Part shown: piece after piece, positions 38,659 through 48,608 of the stretch
Numbering within the stretch: the stretch's first letter is position 1
How the letters are laid out: the number at the start of each line of letters is the position of its first letter
Assembly (NCBI RefSeq): GCF_012275575.1
Contig: NZ_NPIH01000239.1
Coordinates: forward strand, 1-64,000
Reading direction: 5' to 3'
Length of the DNA: 64,000 bases
Source: Paraburkholderia sp. SG-MS1
GTDB lineage: Bacteria > Pseudomonadota > Gammaproteobacteria > Burkholderiales > Burkholderiaceae
Notes under the pieces: model-generated
Told to the model about the DNA's origin: nothing
The model's input: only the letters and a program-made list of their open reading frames with translations
Database searches by the model: none
Program-made: the position numbers and the translations under genes

Positions 38659-38807
38659 ATGTCATCAGACGTCCTAGTTCAATTAAAATTATCACCTTGA
38701 GATGGCCGTACGGTGCCATTTCAGCGTCTTGATCCGTTGTCTAGATTGACAACAGGGTAAACACTCAATCCGAATCTGTAAGTGGCAAGGTAGACTGTCA
38801 TCAGACA
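38659..38807. promoter_or_regulatory. Cluster of three GntR-type operator candidates
   Basis: Three sites with TGTC and GAC(A) half-sites lie between the GntR gene and the permease: TGTCATCAGACG (38660-38671), GTTGTC-TAGATT-GACAAC (38736-38753, perfect) and TGTCATCAGACA (38796-38807). The first and third share TGTCATCAGAC. A consensus -35 TTGACA at 38746-38751 overlaps the middle site. Confidence 0.6.
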
Positions 38808-38903
38808 ACACATCACGCGTGACGAAATGGTTTTCTGTGCTCGAATGTGCACCGCATTACGTTCGAGCGGGCCGCCTGCGCGTGGCCGATCCTGGAGACA
38901 CCC

Positions 38904-40235
38904 TTGTCATCAACCCTCGCCACCGCAGTCAACCCACTGGATTCCGCGGTCTCAAAGGTCAAGCGACACGTGCTGCCGCTCTTTCTGATCATGTCCATCG
39001 CGAACTACATCGATCGCGTGAACATCGGCTTCGTCAATTCGCACATGCAGACGGACCTGGGCATCGGCGCGGCGGCGTACGGGCTCGGCAGCGGGTTGTT
39101 CTTCATCGGCTATGCGCTGTTCGAAGTGCCGTCCAACGTGCTGATGCAGAAGTACGGCGCGCGCGCGTGGCTGACCCGCATCATGGGTACGTGGGGGCTG
39201 GTCGCGGGGGCCATGGCGTTCGTGTGGAACGACACCTCGTTCTACGTGCTGCGCTTCCTGCTCGGTGTGGCCGAAGCGGGCTTCTTTCCGGGCGTGGTGT
39301 ATTACTTCACGCAATGGCTGCCGCAGAAAGAGCGCGGCAAGGCCGTGGCGGTTTTCCTGTCCGGCTCGGCGCTCGCGTCGGTGTTGTCCGGTCCGGTCAC
39401 GGGCAGCCTGCTGTCCATTCGCGGCTTCGGGCTGCAAGGCTGGCAGTGGATGTTCCTTATCGAAGGTGGCTTTTCGATCATGCTATGCGGCGTCAGCTGG
39501 ATGTTGTTGAAGTCGCATATCCGCGACGCGACGTGGCTCACCCGGGAAGAGCAGAGCGTGCTCGAACGCTCGATCGTGGCGGAGCAGGCCGAACGCGAAG
39601 CGCAAGGCGGCGCGCATCTGCCAACAATAAAGCTGTTGAAGGACCCGCAGATCCTGCTGTTCTGCTTCCTCTACTTCGCGATCCAGTTGACCATTTACGC
39701 GGCCACGTTCTGGCTGCCGACGATCATCCGCAAGATGGGTGGCCTGACCGATTTCCAGGTCGGCATGCTCAACGCGATTCCGTGGCTGATCGCAATGGCC
39801 GCGATGTACTGCTTCGCGGTGCTGTCGGCGAAATGGCGCTTCCAGCAGGCGTGGCTCGCGGTGGCGCTCGTCATCGCGGCGTGCGGCCTGTTTGCGTCGA
39901 CCTCGGGCAATCCGGTGCTCTCGTTCGTGGCGATCTGTTTTTCGGCGATCGGTTTCAAGGCGGCGTCTTCACTGTTCTGGCCAATTCCGCAGGGCTATCT
40001 GGACGCCCGCGTGGCCGCCGGCGTGATCGCGCTGATCAATTCGGTGGGCAACCTCGGCGGCTTCTTCGCGCCGGCCACATTTGGCTATCTGCAGCAGCAC
40101 ACCGGCTCGATCACGGGCGGCGTGTATGCGCTGGGTGTAGCCTCGCTGATCGCGGCGGCGGCCGGCTTCCTCACGCGCGATCGCCGCGGCGCTCACCGCG
40201 AGCTGTCGGAGGCGTTGCGCAGCGAAGTACACTGA
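38904..40235 (+). CDS. MFS permease, ACS family, probable sugar-acid (glucarate/galactarate) transporter
   Basis: The 443-residue protein has twelve membrane segments and ACS-family features ([47 protein letters not shown]). Members import glucarate, galactarate, tartrate or related organic acids. A TTG at 38904 preceded by GGAG (38894-38897) is the best start; the open frame begins at an ATG at 38847 with no ribosome site. It precedes the glucarate dehydratase gene by 142 bases and closely resembles the permease at 60346-61674. Confidence 0.88.
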   Translation: MSSTLATAVNPLDSAVSKVKRHVLPLFLIMSIANYIDRVNIGFVNSHMQTDLGIGAAAYGLGSGLFFIGYALFEVPSNVLMQKYGARAWLTRIMGTWGLVAGAMAFVWNDTSFYVLRFLLGVAEAGFFPGVVYYFTQWLPQKERGKAVAVFLSGSALASVLSGPVTGSLLSIRGFGLQGWQWMFLIEGGFSIMLCGVSWMLLKSHIRDATWLTREEQSVLERSIVAEQAEREAQGGAHLPTIKLLKDPQILLFCFLYFAIQLTIYAATFWLPTIIRKMGGLTDFQVGMLNAIPWLIAMAAMYCFAVLSAKWRFQQAWLAVALVIAACGLFASTSGNPVLSFVAICFSAIGFKAASSLFWPIPQGYLDARVAAGVIALINSVGNLGGFFAPATFGYLQQHTGSITGGVYALGVASLIAAAAGFLTRDRRGAHRELSEALRSEVH

Positions 40236-40377
40236 CGTTCACTATTTTCCATCACGAACGACGACTCACGGGCTTGTCAGACGGTTTTTATTTTCCATCC
40301 GGTATCGGTGTCGAACGCGACCTCGAGTCGCGATGATTTCCACCCGCCGGCTTTATTACTCAACAGATCCTATTTAC

Positions 40378-41727
40378 ATGTCCACGAATCTCTCTGAATC
40401 GAACGCCACGCCGATCGTCACCGAGCTGCGCGTCGTGCCGGTCGCCGGCCGCGACAGCATGTTGATGAATCTGAGCGGCGCACATGGTCCGTTCTTCACG
40501 CGCAACGTCGTCATTCTGCGTGACAGCGCGGGGCATACCGGTGTCGGTGAAGTGCCGGGCGGCGAGAGCATCCGCAAGACGATCGACGACGCGCGTCCGT
40601 TCGTCGTCGGCCAGTCGATCGGCAATATGCAGTCGATTCTGAACAAGGCGCGCACGCAGTTCGCCGACCGTGACGCGGGTGGCCGCGGCTTGCAGACTTT
40701 CGATCTGCGCACCACGATTCACGCGGTCACCGCGCTCGAAGCGGCATTGCTCGATCTGCTCGGCCAGCACCTGAACGTGCCGGTTGCGGCGCTGCTCGGC
40801 GAAGGTCAGCAGCGCGACGAAGTGGAGATGCTCGGCTATCTGTTCTACATCGGCGATCGCAAGAAAACGGATCTGCCATACGCGAGCGGCGCCGATGGCC
40901 GCGACGACTGGGACCGCGTGCGCACCGAAGAAGCGATGACGCCCGAAGCCGTCGTGCGTCTCGCCGAAGCCGCCCAGGCGCGCTATGGCTTCAACGACTT
41001 CAAGCTGAAGGGCGGCGTGCTGCCGGGCGACGCCGAAATCGAAGCGGTCACCGCGCTCGCCGAACGCTTCCCCGATGCACGCGTGACGCTCGACCCGAAC
41101 GGTGCGTGGTCGCTTGCCGAAGCGATCCGTCTGTGCCGCGACCAGCACGACGTGCTCGCCTACGCGGAAGACCCGTGTGGCGCGGAAAACGGCTACTCGG
41201 GCCGCGAGGTGATGGCCGAATTCCGCCGCGCGACCGGCCTGCCGACGGCGACTAACATGATCGCCACCGACTGGCGCCAGATGGGGCACGCGATCCAGTT
41301 GCAATCGGTGGACATTCCGCTCGCCGATCCGCATTTCTGGACCATGCAGGGCTCGGTGCGCGTCGCGCAGATGTGCAACGACTGGGGCCTGACATGGGGC
41401 TCGCATTCGAACAATCACTTCGACATTTCTCTTGCGATGTTCACGCATGTGGCCGCCGCGGCGCCGGGCAAGATCACCGCGATCGACACGCACTGGATCT
41501 GGCAGGACGGTCAGCGTCTGACGCGCGATCCGTTGCAGATCGTCGGCGGCAAGGTGAAGGTGCCGCAAGCGCCGGGGCTGGGTGTCGAGCTGGACATGGA
41601 CGAGATCGAGAAGGCGCATGCGCTGTATCAGCAGCATGGTCTCGGCGCGCGCGACGACGGCGTGGCAATGCAATACCTGATCCCGAACTGGAAGTTCGAC
41701 AACAAGCGTCCGTGCCTCGTGCGTTGA
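40378..41727 (+). CDS. gudD: Glucarate dehydratase
   Basis: The 449-residue enolase-superfamily enzyme dehydrates D-glucarate (and L-idarate) to 5-keto-4-deoxyglucarate. Expected catalytic elements are visible: the Lys pair in FKLKGGV, metal ligands in LDPNGAW and EDPCG, then TNMIATDW, and the catalytic His in [10 protein letters not shown]. Length matches E. coli GudD. The ATG at 40378 (MSTNLSES) is used; an in-frame ATG at 40333 is possible. It is second gene of the permease-dehydratase unit under the divergent GntR regulator. Downstream enzymes (KdgD-type) are not in the window. Confidence 0.93.
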   Translation: MSTNLSESNATPIVTELRVVPVAGRDSMLMNLSGAHGPFFTRNVVILRDSAGHTGVGEVPGGESIRKTIDDARPFVVGQSIGNMQSILNKARTQFADRDAGGRGLQTFDLRTTIHAVTALEAALLDLLGQHLNVPVAALLGEGQQRDEVEMLGYLFYIGDRKKTDLPYASGADGRDDWDRVRTEEAMTPEAVVRLAEAAQARYGFNDFKLKGGVLPGDAEIEAVTALAERFPDARVTLDPNGAWSLAEAIRLCRDQHDVLAYAEDPCGAENGYSGREVMAEFRRATGLPTATNMIATDWRQMGHAIQLQSVDIPLADPHFWTMQGSVRVAQMCNDWGLTWGSHSNNHFDISLAMFTHVAAAAPGKITAIDTHWIWQDGQRLTRDPLQIVGGKVKVPQAPGLGVELDMDEIEKAHALYQQHGLGARDDGVAMQYLIPNWKFDNKRPCLVR

Positions 41728-41932
41728 TGCTTGAATAAAGCTTGACTGAAGCGGGCGGCGGCGCGGGAAACCGCGCCGTGCCTGCCGTTGTTCGACGCCA
41801 CATGCATGCTTCGTTTCGACATGCACGCGGCAATACGCAACCGTTGCGCAGGTTAGGCGGTGATCTTCACGATGCCGTTGCGGCCCGCGTAGCATTCCGC
41901 CGACCATGAGATCGCGGGCGCCCCCTCGCGCA

Positions 41933-43489
41933 TCAACTGCGCCGAAACACCACGTGCGAAATCCGCTGCACCAGCAATGCTGCCGCCAGCGACGCCACCG
42001 CCGTCAACCACACGCCGATATGAATCGACTGCACCAGCGCATCGCGCGCTGTATCGAGCAGCGCGAGCGTATCGAGCCCTGAGGTTTTCATATCCGCGAT
42101 CAGCTTCGTTCTCGACGCTTCGTCGATGAGAATGCGCAGGTCGACGAAGCGAGGCCGCCATTGCGACGCGGCCGGTTCGCCGAGTACGCTGATCGTGCGC
42201 GTGACGACGTTGCGGTAGTGATGCGACACGACGGTCGCGACGATGCTCGTGCCGAGCATGCCGCCCACCATCCGAGTGGACTGCAGCAGCGCGGTCGTGA
42301 TGCCGAAGCGCTCCCGCCCGGCAATTTCCTGGGCGAACACGTTCAGATTGTTGAGGATGAATCCGAGACCGATGCCGACCGCCGCCATCGGCACGACGAT
42401 GCGCAGATGCGGCGTGTCGGGATTCGCGAACGCTAGTGCGATCGACGCGAACATCAGCAGCGCGAAGCCGATCGTCAGAATCCGCGTGGGCTTCTTCATG
42501 TGAATCACGATGCGCGTGTTCAGCAGACTGCCGAGCGCGATGCAGGCGGCGATCGGCGTCGCGAGCAGGCCGGCCTGTTGCGGCGACAGGCCAAAGCCGC
42601 CTTGCAGCAACAGCGGCGCGAAGAAGATCAGCGAGAACATCACGAAGCCGGAGAGCATGCCGAGCGTGAACAGCGTCACGAGTTGCGCGTCCTTGAACAG
42701 GTCGAGCGGAATGATCGGATGCGTGGCGCGTTTTTCGCAGATGAACAGCGCAATCGCGCCCGCGATCACACACACCGCCAATACGACGTTGCCGGTGGTC
42801 AGCCCGCTTTTCGGCACCGCTTCAATGAAAGTCTGCAAGCCGGCGAGTACCGCCGCGACCAGCGCCGCGCCGAGCCAGTCGATCTTGACCTCGCCCTCTT
42901 GCGGACGGCGGAAACTCGGCAGATGCGCCCAGATGAAATACAGCGCGGCGGCGCCGACCGGCAGGTTGACGAGGAAGGTCGAGCGCCAGCCCCAGTGCTC
43001 GCTCATCCAGCCGCCGAGCGACGGGCCCGCTGCCGTGCCGATGCCATACGCGGCGGCCAGCACCACTTGCCAGCGCACGCGGGTGCGGGCATCGGGAAAC
43101 AGATCCGGTATCGACGCGAACGCCGTGCCGACCATCATCCCGCCGCCGACGCCTTGCAGGCCACGCGCAATGACGAGAAACAGCATGTCGTTGGCGAGGC
43201 CGCACAGCACCGACGCCACCGTGAACGTGATCACCGCGGCGATCACGAAACGCTTGCGGCCGAAGTAGTCGCCGAGCCGGCCGAACACCGGCACCGTCAC
43301 CACCGACGCCAGCAAGTAGGCGCTCGCGATCCACGCGAAATATTCGAAGCCGTGCAATTCGGCGACGATGGACGGCAGCGCGGTGCTGACGACCGTCTGG
43401 TCGAGTGCGACCAGCATGTTGACGAGACCGATGCCGAGCATCGCAAAGAGGGCGTTTCGGAAGGGCAGTGCAGTGGCAGTCGGATTCAC
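41933..43489 (-). CDS. DHA2-family (EmrB/QacA-like) MFS multidrug exporter
   Basis: The 518-residue protein has 14 membrane segments with the DHA2 motifs ALDQTVVSTALPSI in segment 1 and GRLGDYFGRKRFV in loop 2-3, and GIGTAAGPSLGGW in segment 5. It would expel drugs or metabolites. The start is GTG at 43489 with no strong Shine-Dalgarno. It is a single gene without a membrane-fusion partner or an adjacent regulator. It is distinct in sequence from the DHA2 gene at 27366-29072. Confidence 0.88.
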   Translation of the reverse strand: MNPTATALPFRNALFAMLGIGLVNMLVALDQTVVSTALPSIVAELHGFEYFAWIASAYLLASVVTVPVFGRLGDYFGRKRFVIAAVITFTVASVLCGLANDMLFLVIARGLQGVGGGMMVGTAFASIPDLFPDARTRVRWQVVLAAAYGIGTAAGPSLGGWMSEHWGWRSTFLVNLPVGAAALYFIWAHLPSFRRPQEGEVKIDWLGAALVAAVLAGLQTFIEAVPKSGLTTGNVVLAVCVIAGAIALFICEKRATHPIIPLDLFKDAQLVTLFTLGMLSGFVMFSLIFFAPLLLQGGFGLSPQQAGLLATPIAACIALGSLLNTRIVIHMKKPTRILTIGFALLMFASIALAFANPDTPHLRIVVPMAAVGIGLGFILNNLNVFAQEIAGRERFGITTALLQSTRMVGGMLGTSIVATVVSHHYRNVVTRTISVLGEPAASQWRPRFVDLRILIDEASRTKLIADMKTSGLDTLALLDTARDALVQSIHIGVWLTAVASLAAALLVQRISHVVFRRS

Positions 43490-43719
43490 GGAGCTGGCAA
43501 AGGGCTGTTCAGGGTGGGCGTCGCGCGGTCGAGCGCGGGCCAGGGTCTTGACGGCTACATCCTCTAGTTGTCTGACCTCTTGTGGGGATTATACGGGTTT
43601 TCCCTTAGCCAAAACTATTTCTCGCGATTGACGGGCAAAAAACGCCGAGCCACGCGGGCACGGCATGTTGGCGGAAGCAAGACGTACGATCTCTGCGGGC
43701 GCGTTGGGCACATCAAAAG

Positions 43720-43995
43720 TCAGCCGAAATGCGGATTCTTGCCGCGCGCCATCGCCATGGCCTGCAATGCAACCAGATAGCCGTTCGCGCCGAGTCCGCA
43801 GATCACGCCGTTCGCCGCGCGCGAGATCAAGGAATGGCGGTAGGTTTCATCGCGCTTGTGAATGTTCGTGATGTGCAGCTCGATCCACGGACGCTCGATC
43901 AGCTTGACCGCGTCGAACACCGGCACCGACGCGAACGAAAAGCCCGCCGGGTGGATGATCACCGCGGCGTCGCGTTCGAACGCTTCCTGCAGTTG
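43720..43995 (-). pseudogene. aroQ: 3' fragment of a type II 3-dehydroquinate dehydratase gene
   Basis: About 91 codons correspond to the C-terminal 60% of type II dehydroquinase: LQEAFERDAAVIIHPAGFSF, then PWIELHITNIHKRDETYRHSLIS (carrying the substrate-binding Ser/His region) and the terminal GVICGLGANGYLVALQAMA. The N-terminal part with the active-site Tyr/Arg loop is missing. At about 43995 the sequence changes abruptly into an SDR epimerase fragment in another frame. This is a deletion or recombination junction, so the gene cannot be functional. Confidence 0.8.
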
Positions 43996-44523
43996 CCGAG
44001 CGCATAGCCGATGATCGTGTGCGGACGATGCACGCTCCACCCGAACCCATAGCGCTGCGCCGCTTCGAACAGACGGTCTTCCTGTTCATAGTAGAAGTTG
44101 TCGACGGGCTGGCGGCCTTGCTCTTCGCGAAACGGCGTGATCGGCACCGCGCCGGTCGCATACGCTTCAAAGGGGCCGAGATAGTGCTTCAGGCCGGTCA
44201 CGAGCGCGGCATGCGTGAGCGTGCGCGCCGGACCCGCGGCGTCCATCACGTGACGAACCATCGCGCCGTTCACGCGAATGTTCTCTTTCTCTGTGGCCTG
44301 GCGCGACCACGCGGCGAAGAAGACGTGACTGAACGACTTGCCGCTTAACGCGCCGCTGACGGAGTCGGCCGAACCGAGCTCGGCGGTGATCGATTCGATC
44401 GCCGGTGAGACCGGCGCGCGCCCGCGCGAGAGTCCTGCTACTGCCAGCCGCTCCAGAGCAGCCGGTCCGCGAGATTGCTGCCGACAATGCCGTTTGCGCC
44501 AATGATGAGTGCTCGTTTTTCCA
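43996..44523 (-). pseudogene. Broken SDR/NAD-dependent epimerase gene, frameshifted and truncated
   Basis: From the ATG at 44523 the frame reads MEKRALIIGANGIVGSNLADR, a Rossmann nucleotide-binding start, and stops after about 28 codons at a TAG. A single-base shift there restores a frame continuing as VAGLSRGRAP, HVFFAAW, VTGLKHYLGPF and NFYYEQEDRLFEAAQ to SVHRPHTIIGYALGN, which matches the progesterone 5β-reductase-like SDR group. It then runs into the aroQ fragment. The product is therefore broken twice: by frameshift and by loss of its 3' half. Confidence 0.78.
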
Positions 44524-44844
44524 TGAGAGTGAAGTCGTCAACAGAAGCGCTTGGGGACTCGGCGTGGTTCTGCGACCCGCGTCGAGCCAAAGAGCGAATC
44601 CGTCTCCGGGTTATGTCGAGCGGTTCAGCACGAAAGCGAACTCGAGCGTGCTGAACGGCGTGGTCATGCGTTGCCGACAGGCGTTCGAAGGGGCGCCGCG
44701 CTTGACCCCTGCGGCGCCGACGCTGTGGCGCAGACGCTCGAGCCGATTGCCGATGTCTCCCTCACAGCGGTGACATTAATTTTGGTTTGGATGCGGGACT
44801 GTTGACTCGTGCCGCATAGTTTTATTTTTGTAAGGAGTCGGCAA
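44524..44844. other. Intergenic region, nothing recognised
   Basis: No credible coding frame. It lies upstream of the broken epimerase gene and presumably held its promoter. Confidence 0.4.
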
Positions 44845-44873
44845 TAAAAAAGGCCGACACGATGTGTCGGCCT
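44845..44873 (-). terminator. Intrinsic terminator on the minus strand without an upstream gene
   Basis: AGGCCGACAC (44851-44860) and GTGTCGGCCT (44864-44873) form a perfect 10-bp stem with a GAT loop. On the minus strand it is followed by a T-run ending near 44845. No minus-strand gene ends nearby; the closest one to the right is the PAP2 gene 3 kb away. Confidence 0.8.
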
Positions 44874-45190
44874 AAAGATTCTGGCGTCCGAGGATCGCTT
44901 GCCAGAACCTGAGAGACATTGCGCAGGCTAGTCGTGCAATAGCCTGCAGTATGCGGGACTGCTTGCCTGATAGCGGAATTCGCGGTTATCACGCTGGGTG
45001 GCTTCTACCAGCGGACAACTGGGAACAGCGGCCAACAGCGCTGCCGGGCCGGCCTTGTGGCCGTCACTTTAAACCAAACAGCATGGATCCAAGCATAACC
45101 GTTTCTATGCGTTTTTCCAGTCAGACAACTCTGAGTTAACGATCGGAAAATTCGGAGATATTTATCCTATTGGTCTGACTTTGAGCAATC
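44845..45190 (-). ncRNA. Candidate small RNA ending at an orphan intrinsic terminator
   Basis: The region between the terminator and the divergent cyanase gene has no protein-like frame on the minus strand. It contains other inverted repeats, such as GCAGGCTA (44923-44930) with TAGCCTGC (44940-44947). A weak minus-strand promoter (TTGCTC, 17 bases, ATAAAT) can be read near 45160-45190. The 5' end is therefore a guess. No known RNA family was recognised. Confidence 0.4.
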
Positions 45191-45335
45191 CCTATTAAAA
45201 GCGCGCGATGCCGGGACTGAGTCGCGAACCCATGGCGAGATCGCGCGAGACTGTTTTTTTGACGAGTCCGATTCCGGATACTATCGGTACATGCCTCTGA
45301 ACGTCTGTTGCCTGCCTCTTCAAAAGGACGCGATT

Positions 45336-45779
45336 ATGGACCGCAATGAAGTCACGAAGAAAATTGTCGCCGCCAAGGTGGCCCGCAAGCTGACGTGGGC
45401 CGAGATTGCCGGAAAGATCGGTAAAAGCAAGGAGTGGACGACCGCGGCGCTGCTCGGTCAGATGACGCTCGACGCGACGCAGGCCGGCGTCGCCCGCGAT
45501 CTGTTCGATCTGACCGACGAAGAAACCGCATGGCTGCAAATCGTCCCGTACAAGGGCTCGCTGCCGGATGCGATGCCGACCGACCCGCTGATCTATCGCT
45601 GGTACGAAATCGTGAACGTGTACGGAACCACGATCAAGGAGTTGATTCACGAGGAGTTCGGCGACGGCATCATGAGCGCCATCGATTTCTCGATGGATAT
45701 CCAGCGCGAGCCGAACGCGAATGGCGACCGCGTGCAGGTGGTGCTCAGCGGCAAGTTCCTGCCTTACAAGTCGTATTGA
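45336..45779 (+). CDS. cynS: Cyanase (cyanate hydratase)
   Basis: The 147-residue enzyme converts cyanate and bicarbonate to ammonia and CO2. The catalytic triad is at Arg88, Glu91 and Ser114, with the same spacing as Arg96, Glu99 and Ser122 of E. coli CynS, and the C-terminal GKFLPYKSY is typical. AAAAGGA lies before the ATG at 45336. There is no carbonic anhydrase (cynT), permease or CynR regulator next to it, so it acts as a stand-alone detoxification or nitrogen-scavenging gene. Confidence 0.96.
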   Translation: MDRNEVTKKIVAAKVARKLTWAEIAGKIGKSKEWTTAALLGQMTLDATQAGVARDLFDLTDEETAWLQIVPYKGSLPDAMPTDPLIYRWYEIVNVYGTTIKELIHEEFGDGIMSAIDFSMDIQREPNANGDRVQVVLSGKFLPYKSY

Positions 45780-45917
45780 TTGTGCAGCAGGCAGCGCGCG
45801 CTACGCGAGTCTGTGCCGGCTAGCGTCGTGCGTGTTGTCCGCGAGCGGCGTCGGCCTTCACAGAACCAGCGGCGCAGGGTTTATGCTAGCGGCTTCGTCT
45901 AACCCGAGGAGCAAGCG

Positions 45918-46625
45918 ATGAAAAACCCGACAGGATCGATGATCACTTTTAGCCGCCCCGATGGCCAGCAGCTTCAAGGCTATCTGGCTAAACCGGAGAA
46001 GCTCGAAGGCGCACCCGCCATCGTCGTGATTCAGGAATGGTGGGGTGTGAACGAACAGATTCGCGGCGTGGCTGACCGCCTCGCGCAGGCCGGCTATCTC
46101 GCGCTCGTGCCCGATCTCTACCGCGGCAAAACGACGGTCGAGGAAGAAGAGGCGCACCACCTGATGAGCGGACTCGATTTCGGCGACGCGGCCACCCAGG
46201 ACGTGCGCGGCGCGGTCCAGTATCTGAAGCAGTACGCGGCGAAGGTCGCCGTGACCGGCTATTGCATGGGTGGTGCGCTCACGTGGCTCTCGCTGTGCAA
46301 TGTTCCTGACGTGGCGGCCGGCGTAGTGTGGTACGGCTTCCCGCCGCTCGACTACATCGACGCGTCGAAGATCAAGGTGCCGGTCATCGGCCACTGGGCA
46401 TCGCAGGACGAATTCTTCCCCGCCGAAACGGTCGACGCGCTGGAGAAGAAGCTGACCGACGCCAACGTCGATTTCGAGTTCCATCGCTATCTGGCGCATC
46501 ACGCGTTCGCGAACGAAACGGCGGTGGGCCCGGGCCGCATCGCGAAGACGCAGTTCGATCCGGTCTGGTCGCAGCTCGCGTGGGACCGCACGCTGACCTT
46601 CTTTGGCCGCACGATGTGGAAGTAA
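45918..46625 (+). CDS. Dienelactone hydrolase family protein
   Basis: The 235-residue α/β-hydrolase has the dienelactone hydrolase triad: Cys116 in GYCMGGA, an Asp in WASQDEFF and His195 in AHHAFAN. Classical members hydrolyse dienelactone in chlorocatechol pathways; this gene has no such neighbours and may act on another lactone or ester. A GAGGAG lies 7 bases before the ATG. It is monocistronic and follows cynS by 138 bases. Confidence 0.88.
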   Translation: MKNPTGSMITFSRPDGQQLQGYLAKPEKLEGAPAIVVIQEWWGVNEQIRGVADRLAQAGYLALVPDLYRGKTTVEEEEAHHLMSGLDFGDAATQDVRGAVQYLKQYAAKVAVTGYCMGGALTWLSLCNVPDVAAGVVWYGFPPLDYIDASKIKVPVIGHWASQDEFFPAETVDALEKKLTDANVDFEFHRYLAHHAFANETAVGPGRIAKTQFDPVWSQLAWDRTLTFFGRTMWK

Positions 46626-46844
46626 GCGGCAGGGCGACACGTTATACCGGGGGCCGTTGACGTCAGCGCGTCGGCCGATACTCCTTCGTCGCGACGGGGC
46701 CTTTCGCCCACTTCCGCTTCGAGTACGAGTGTTGCGCCGCCGCCTCGCCCGGTTGTGAAGTTTTCGCCGTATGCGGCTATGATTCGCAAATTGCGACCGG
46801 CGGAAAAAATCTTGAGGACCGACTCCTTAACGACGCATGCCGCC

Positions 46845-47804
46845 ATGCCTTGCGTCTATAGCCACTTCGATACGCATCACGAAGGACCACGCGCGCAACT
46901 ACTCGCCTGGCGAGACCGGCTAGGTCATTTTCTCGATGTGCCGATCTCGCGCCGGCAACTGGCCGAGGGCTTCAGCGGCAGTATCGACAGCTACCGCACC
47001 GGCAATCTGACCTTTATGGACTGCAGGACCGATCCGTTTTCGCAGTCGCGATCGGTGGCGCGCATTTCCACGGATTCGGTGCGCCAGCTGGTGTTTCATG
47101 TGGCCGTCGAAGGCACGATCGAAACCGGCTCGGGGCTCCACCCGAAACGCATCGCAGTGCAGTCCGAGCCGGGCATCCTCGCGCTCGATATGAATCAGCC
47201 GATGCAGATGACACGCAGCGCCTGCCGCGTACTCGCGTTTTTCCTGCCGCGCGAACTGGTGGAATCCGTCCTGCCTGAGGCTGAGTCGATTCATGGCCGG
47301 GTGATCGACTATCACTCGCCGCTTGCGCGAATGATTCCGACGCATCTTGCTCACCTATGCACGAGGCTGCCGACGATGAGTGCGCCCGAAGCCTACGACG
47401 CAATGTACACCTGCGCGATGCTGATCGCGGCGGCTTTCGGCAAGCAGACCGGACTCAGCGGCAGTGCGCGTGCGGCGGCGCGTGCCGCGATGTTCGCGAC
47501 GGCGCGCCGCTACATCGACGCGAACCTCGGACAACTGGATCTCACGCTCGAGAACGTGCTTGCCGTTTCGCAGCTTTCGCGGCCCACGCTGTACCGGCTG
47601 TTCGAATCGGAGGGTGGTCTCGCCGCTTATATCCGCAACCGCCGTTTGCGCGAAGCGGCCGAGGAACTGCGCCGCTACCCGCATAAGGCGGTTATCGAAG
47701 TCGCTTATGGTTGGGGCTTCAATAGCGCGTCGGATTTCAATCGCGCGTTTCGTCGCGCGTATGACATGTCGCCAAGCGATTTCCGTGCGATTGCCGTTCG
47801 CTAA
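46845..47804 (+). CDS. AraC-family transcriptional regulator
   Basis: The protein (319 residues from this start) has an N-terminal sensor domain of the AraC-binding-like type (about 20-190) and a C-terminal pair of helix-turn-helix motifs (LTLENVLAVSQLSRPTLYRLFESEGGLAAYIRNRRL and VIEVAYGWGFNSASDFNRAFRRAYDMSPSDFR). The start is uncertain: the frame is open from 46755, but its first 30 codons look non-coding and no Shine-Dalgarno precedes either site. Targets are unknown; the dienelactone hydrolase gene upstream is one candidate. Confidence 0.88.
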   Translation: MPCVYSHFDTHHEGPRAQLLAWRDRLGHFLDVPISRRQLAEGFSGSIDSYRTGNLTFMDCRTDPFSQSRSVARISTDSVRQLVFHVAVEGTIETGSGLHPKRIAVQSEPGILALDMNQPMQMTRSACRVLAFFLPRELVESVLPEAESIHGRVIDYHSPLARMIPTHLAHLCTRLPTMSAPEAYDAMYTCAMLIAAAFGKQTGLSGSARAAARAAMFATARRYIDANLGQLDLTLENVLAVSQLSRPTLYRLFESEGGLAAYIRNRRLREAAEELRRYPHKAVIEVAYGWGFNSASDFNRAFRRAYDMSPSDFRAIAVR

Positions 47805-47853
47805 TGCGATAGGCGCGCCGCGCGTCGGCGCAAACCGCGCGCCTCAAGCCGCG

Positions 47854-48456
47854 CTACAGCGATAACCACCCGCGCTCGATCGGCCACGCCAGCAGCGTGC
47901 GATACACCGCAACCCACGCGCGCGTCGCGCTTGCGCCAAACAACTGCCAGAATGGCGCCAGCAGAAAAATGGCCGCGCTTGCCACGACGACGGCGCCCGC
48001 CATGTCGAGTGGAAAATGGACGCCGACAAAGACGCGCGCCCACGCCACCGCAAGACCTGCCAGCACGATAGCGACGCCAAGGCGCCTCATGCCGTTCAGC
48101 AGCAACGTCAGCGCGACGCACGCGAATATCGTCCCGTGGTCGCTGGGGAATGAAGAGTCGGGCGCATGATCGAGAAAGGTGTGGCCGATGCCCATCACGA
48201 ACGGTCGCGGATGCGGCCAGAGCAAGCCAATCATTTGATTGATGCCGAGCGCGAGCAACGCCGCGCAGCACGCATGCATCGCAATTTCGCGGCGATGCGC
48301 GTCGCCGGATAACCACATCGCGGTCAACGTCAGCGGCACCAGGTAGATCAGGTAATCGGCCATGAAACGCGCGACGTGGATCAGCGACGCCGGTGTCGAC
48401 GGCGTGGCGTTGATCGTTAGAAAGAGCGTCCGATTGAACGCTTCGAGTGTATTCAT
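47854..48456 (-). CDS. PAP2-family membrane phosphatase (undecaprenyl-diphosphatase-like)
   Basis: The 200-residue protein has five to six membrane segments and the PAP2 acid phosphatase motifs: a first motif in the WPHPRPF region, PSDHG for the second and ARVFVGVHFPLD for the third, giving the catalytic His pair. Bacterial relatives (BcrC/YbjG) recycle undecaprenyl pyrophosphate for cell-wall synthesis and affect bacitracin tolerance. It is a single gene, convergent with the AraC regulator. Confidence 0.85.
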   Translation of the reverse strand: MNTLEAFNRTLFLTINATPSTPASLIHVARFMADYLIYLVPLTLTAMWLSGDAHRREIAMHACCAALLALGINQMIGLLWPHPRPFVMGIGHTFLDHAPDSSFPSDHGTIFACVALTLLLNGMRRLGVAIVLAGLAVAWARVFVGVHFPLDMAGAVVVASAAIFLLAPFWQLFGASATRAWVAVYRTLLAWPIERGWLSL

Positions 48457-48608
48457 GCCGTGAGCTTTTCCGAGCCGTGCGTTTCATTTGACTTGCGCCG
48501 ACCGATATTAGCGGCCCAAGCTTATGGCATGCTTAGCCGTCGCATGGATTAAACATGCGTCGCGACCGAACCCACGCAGGTGGGCAATCAATCAAAGGAG
48601 AGGAAAAC

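Noticed and set aside
43720..44040. An intact 106-residue dehydroquinase
   Set aside because: The first 15 codons belong to the epimerase sequence in another frame, and the dehydroquinase N-terminal active-site loop is missing.
44881..44947. A glycine riboswitch (a CUCUCAGG-like sequence on the minus strand)
   Set aside because: Only that short stretch matches; the rest of the conserved glycine core is absent and no glycine-related gene follows.
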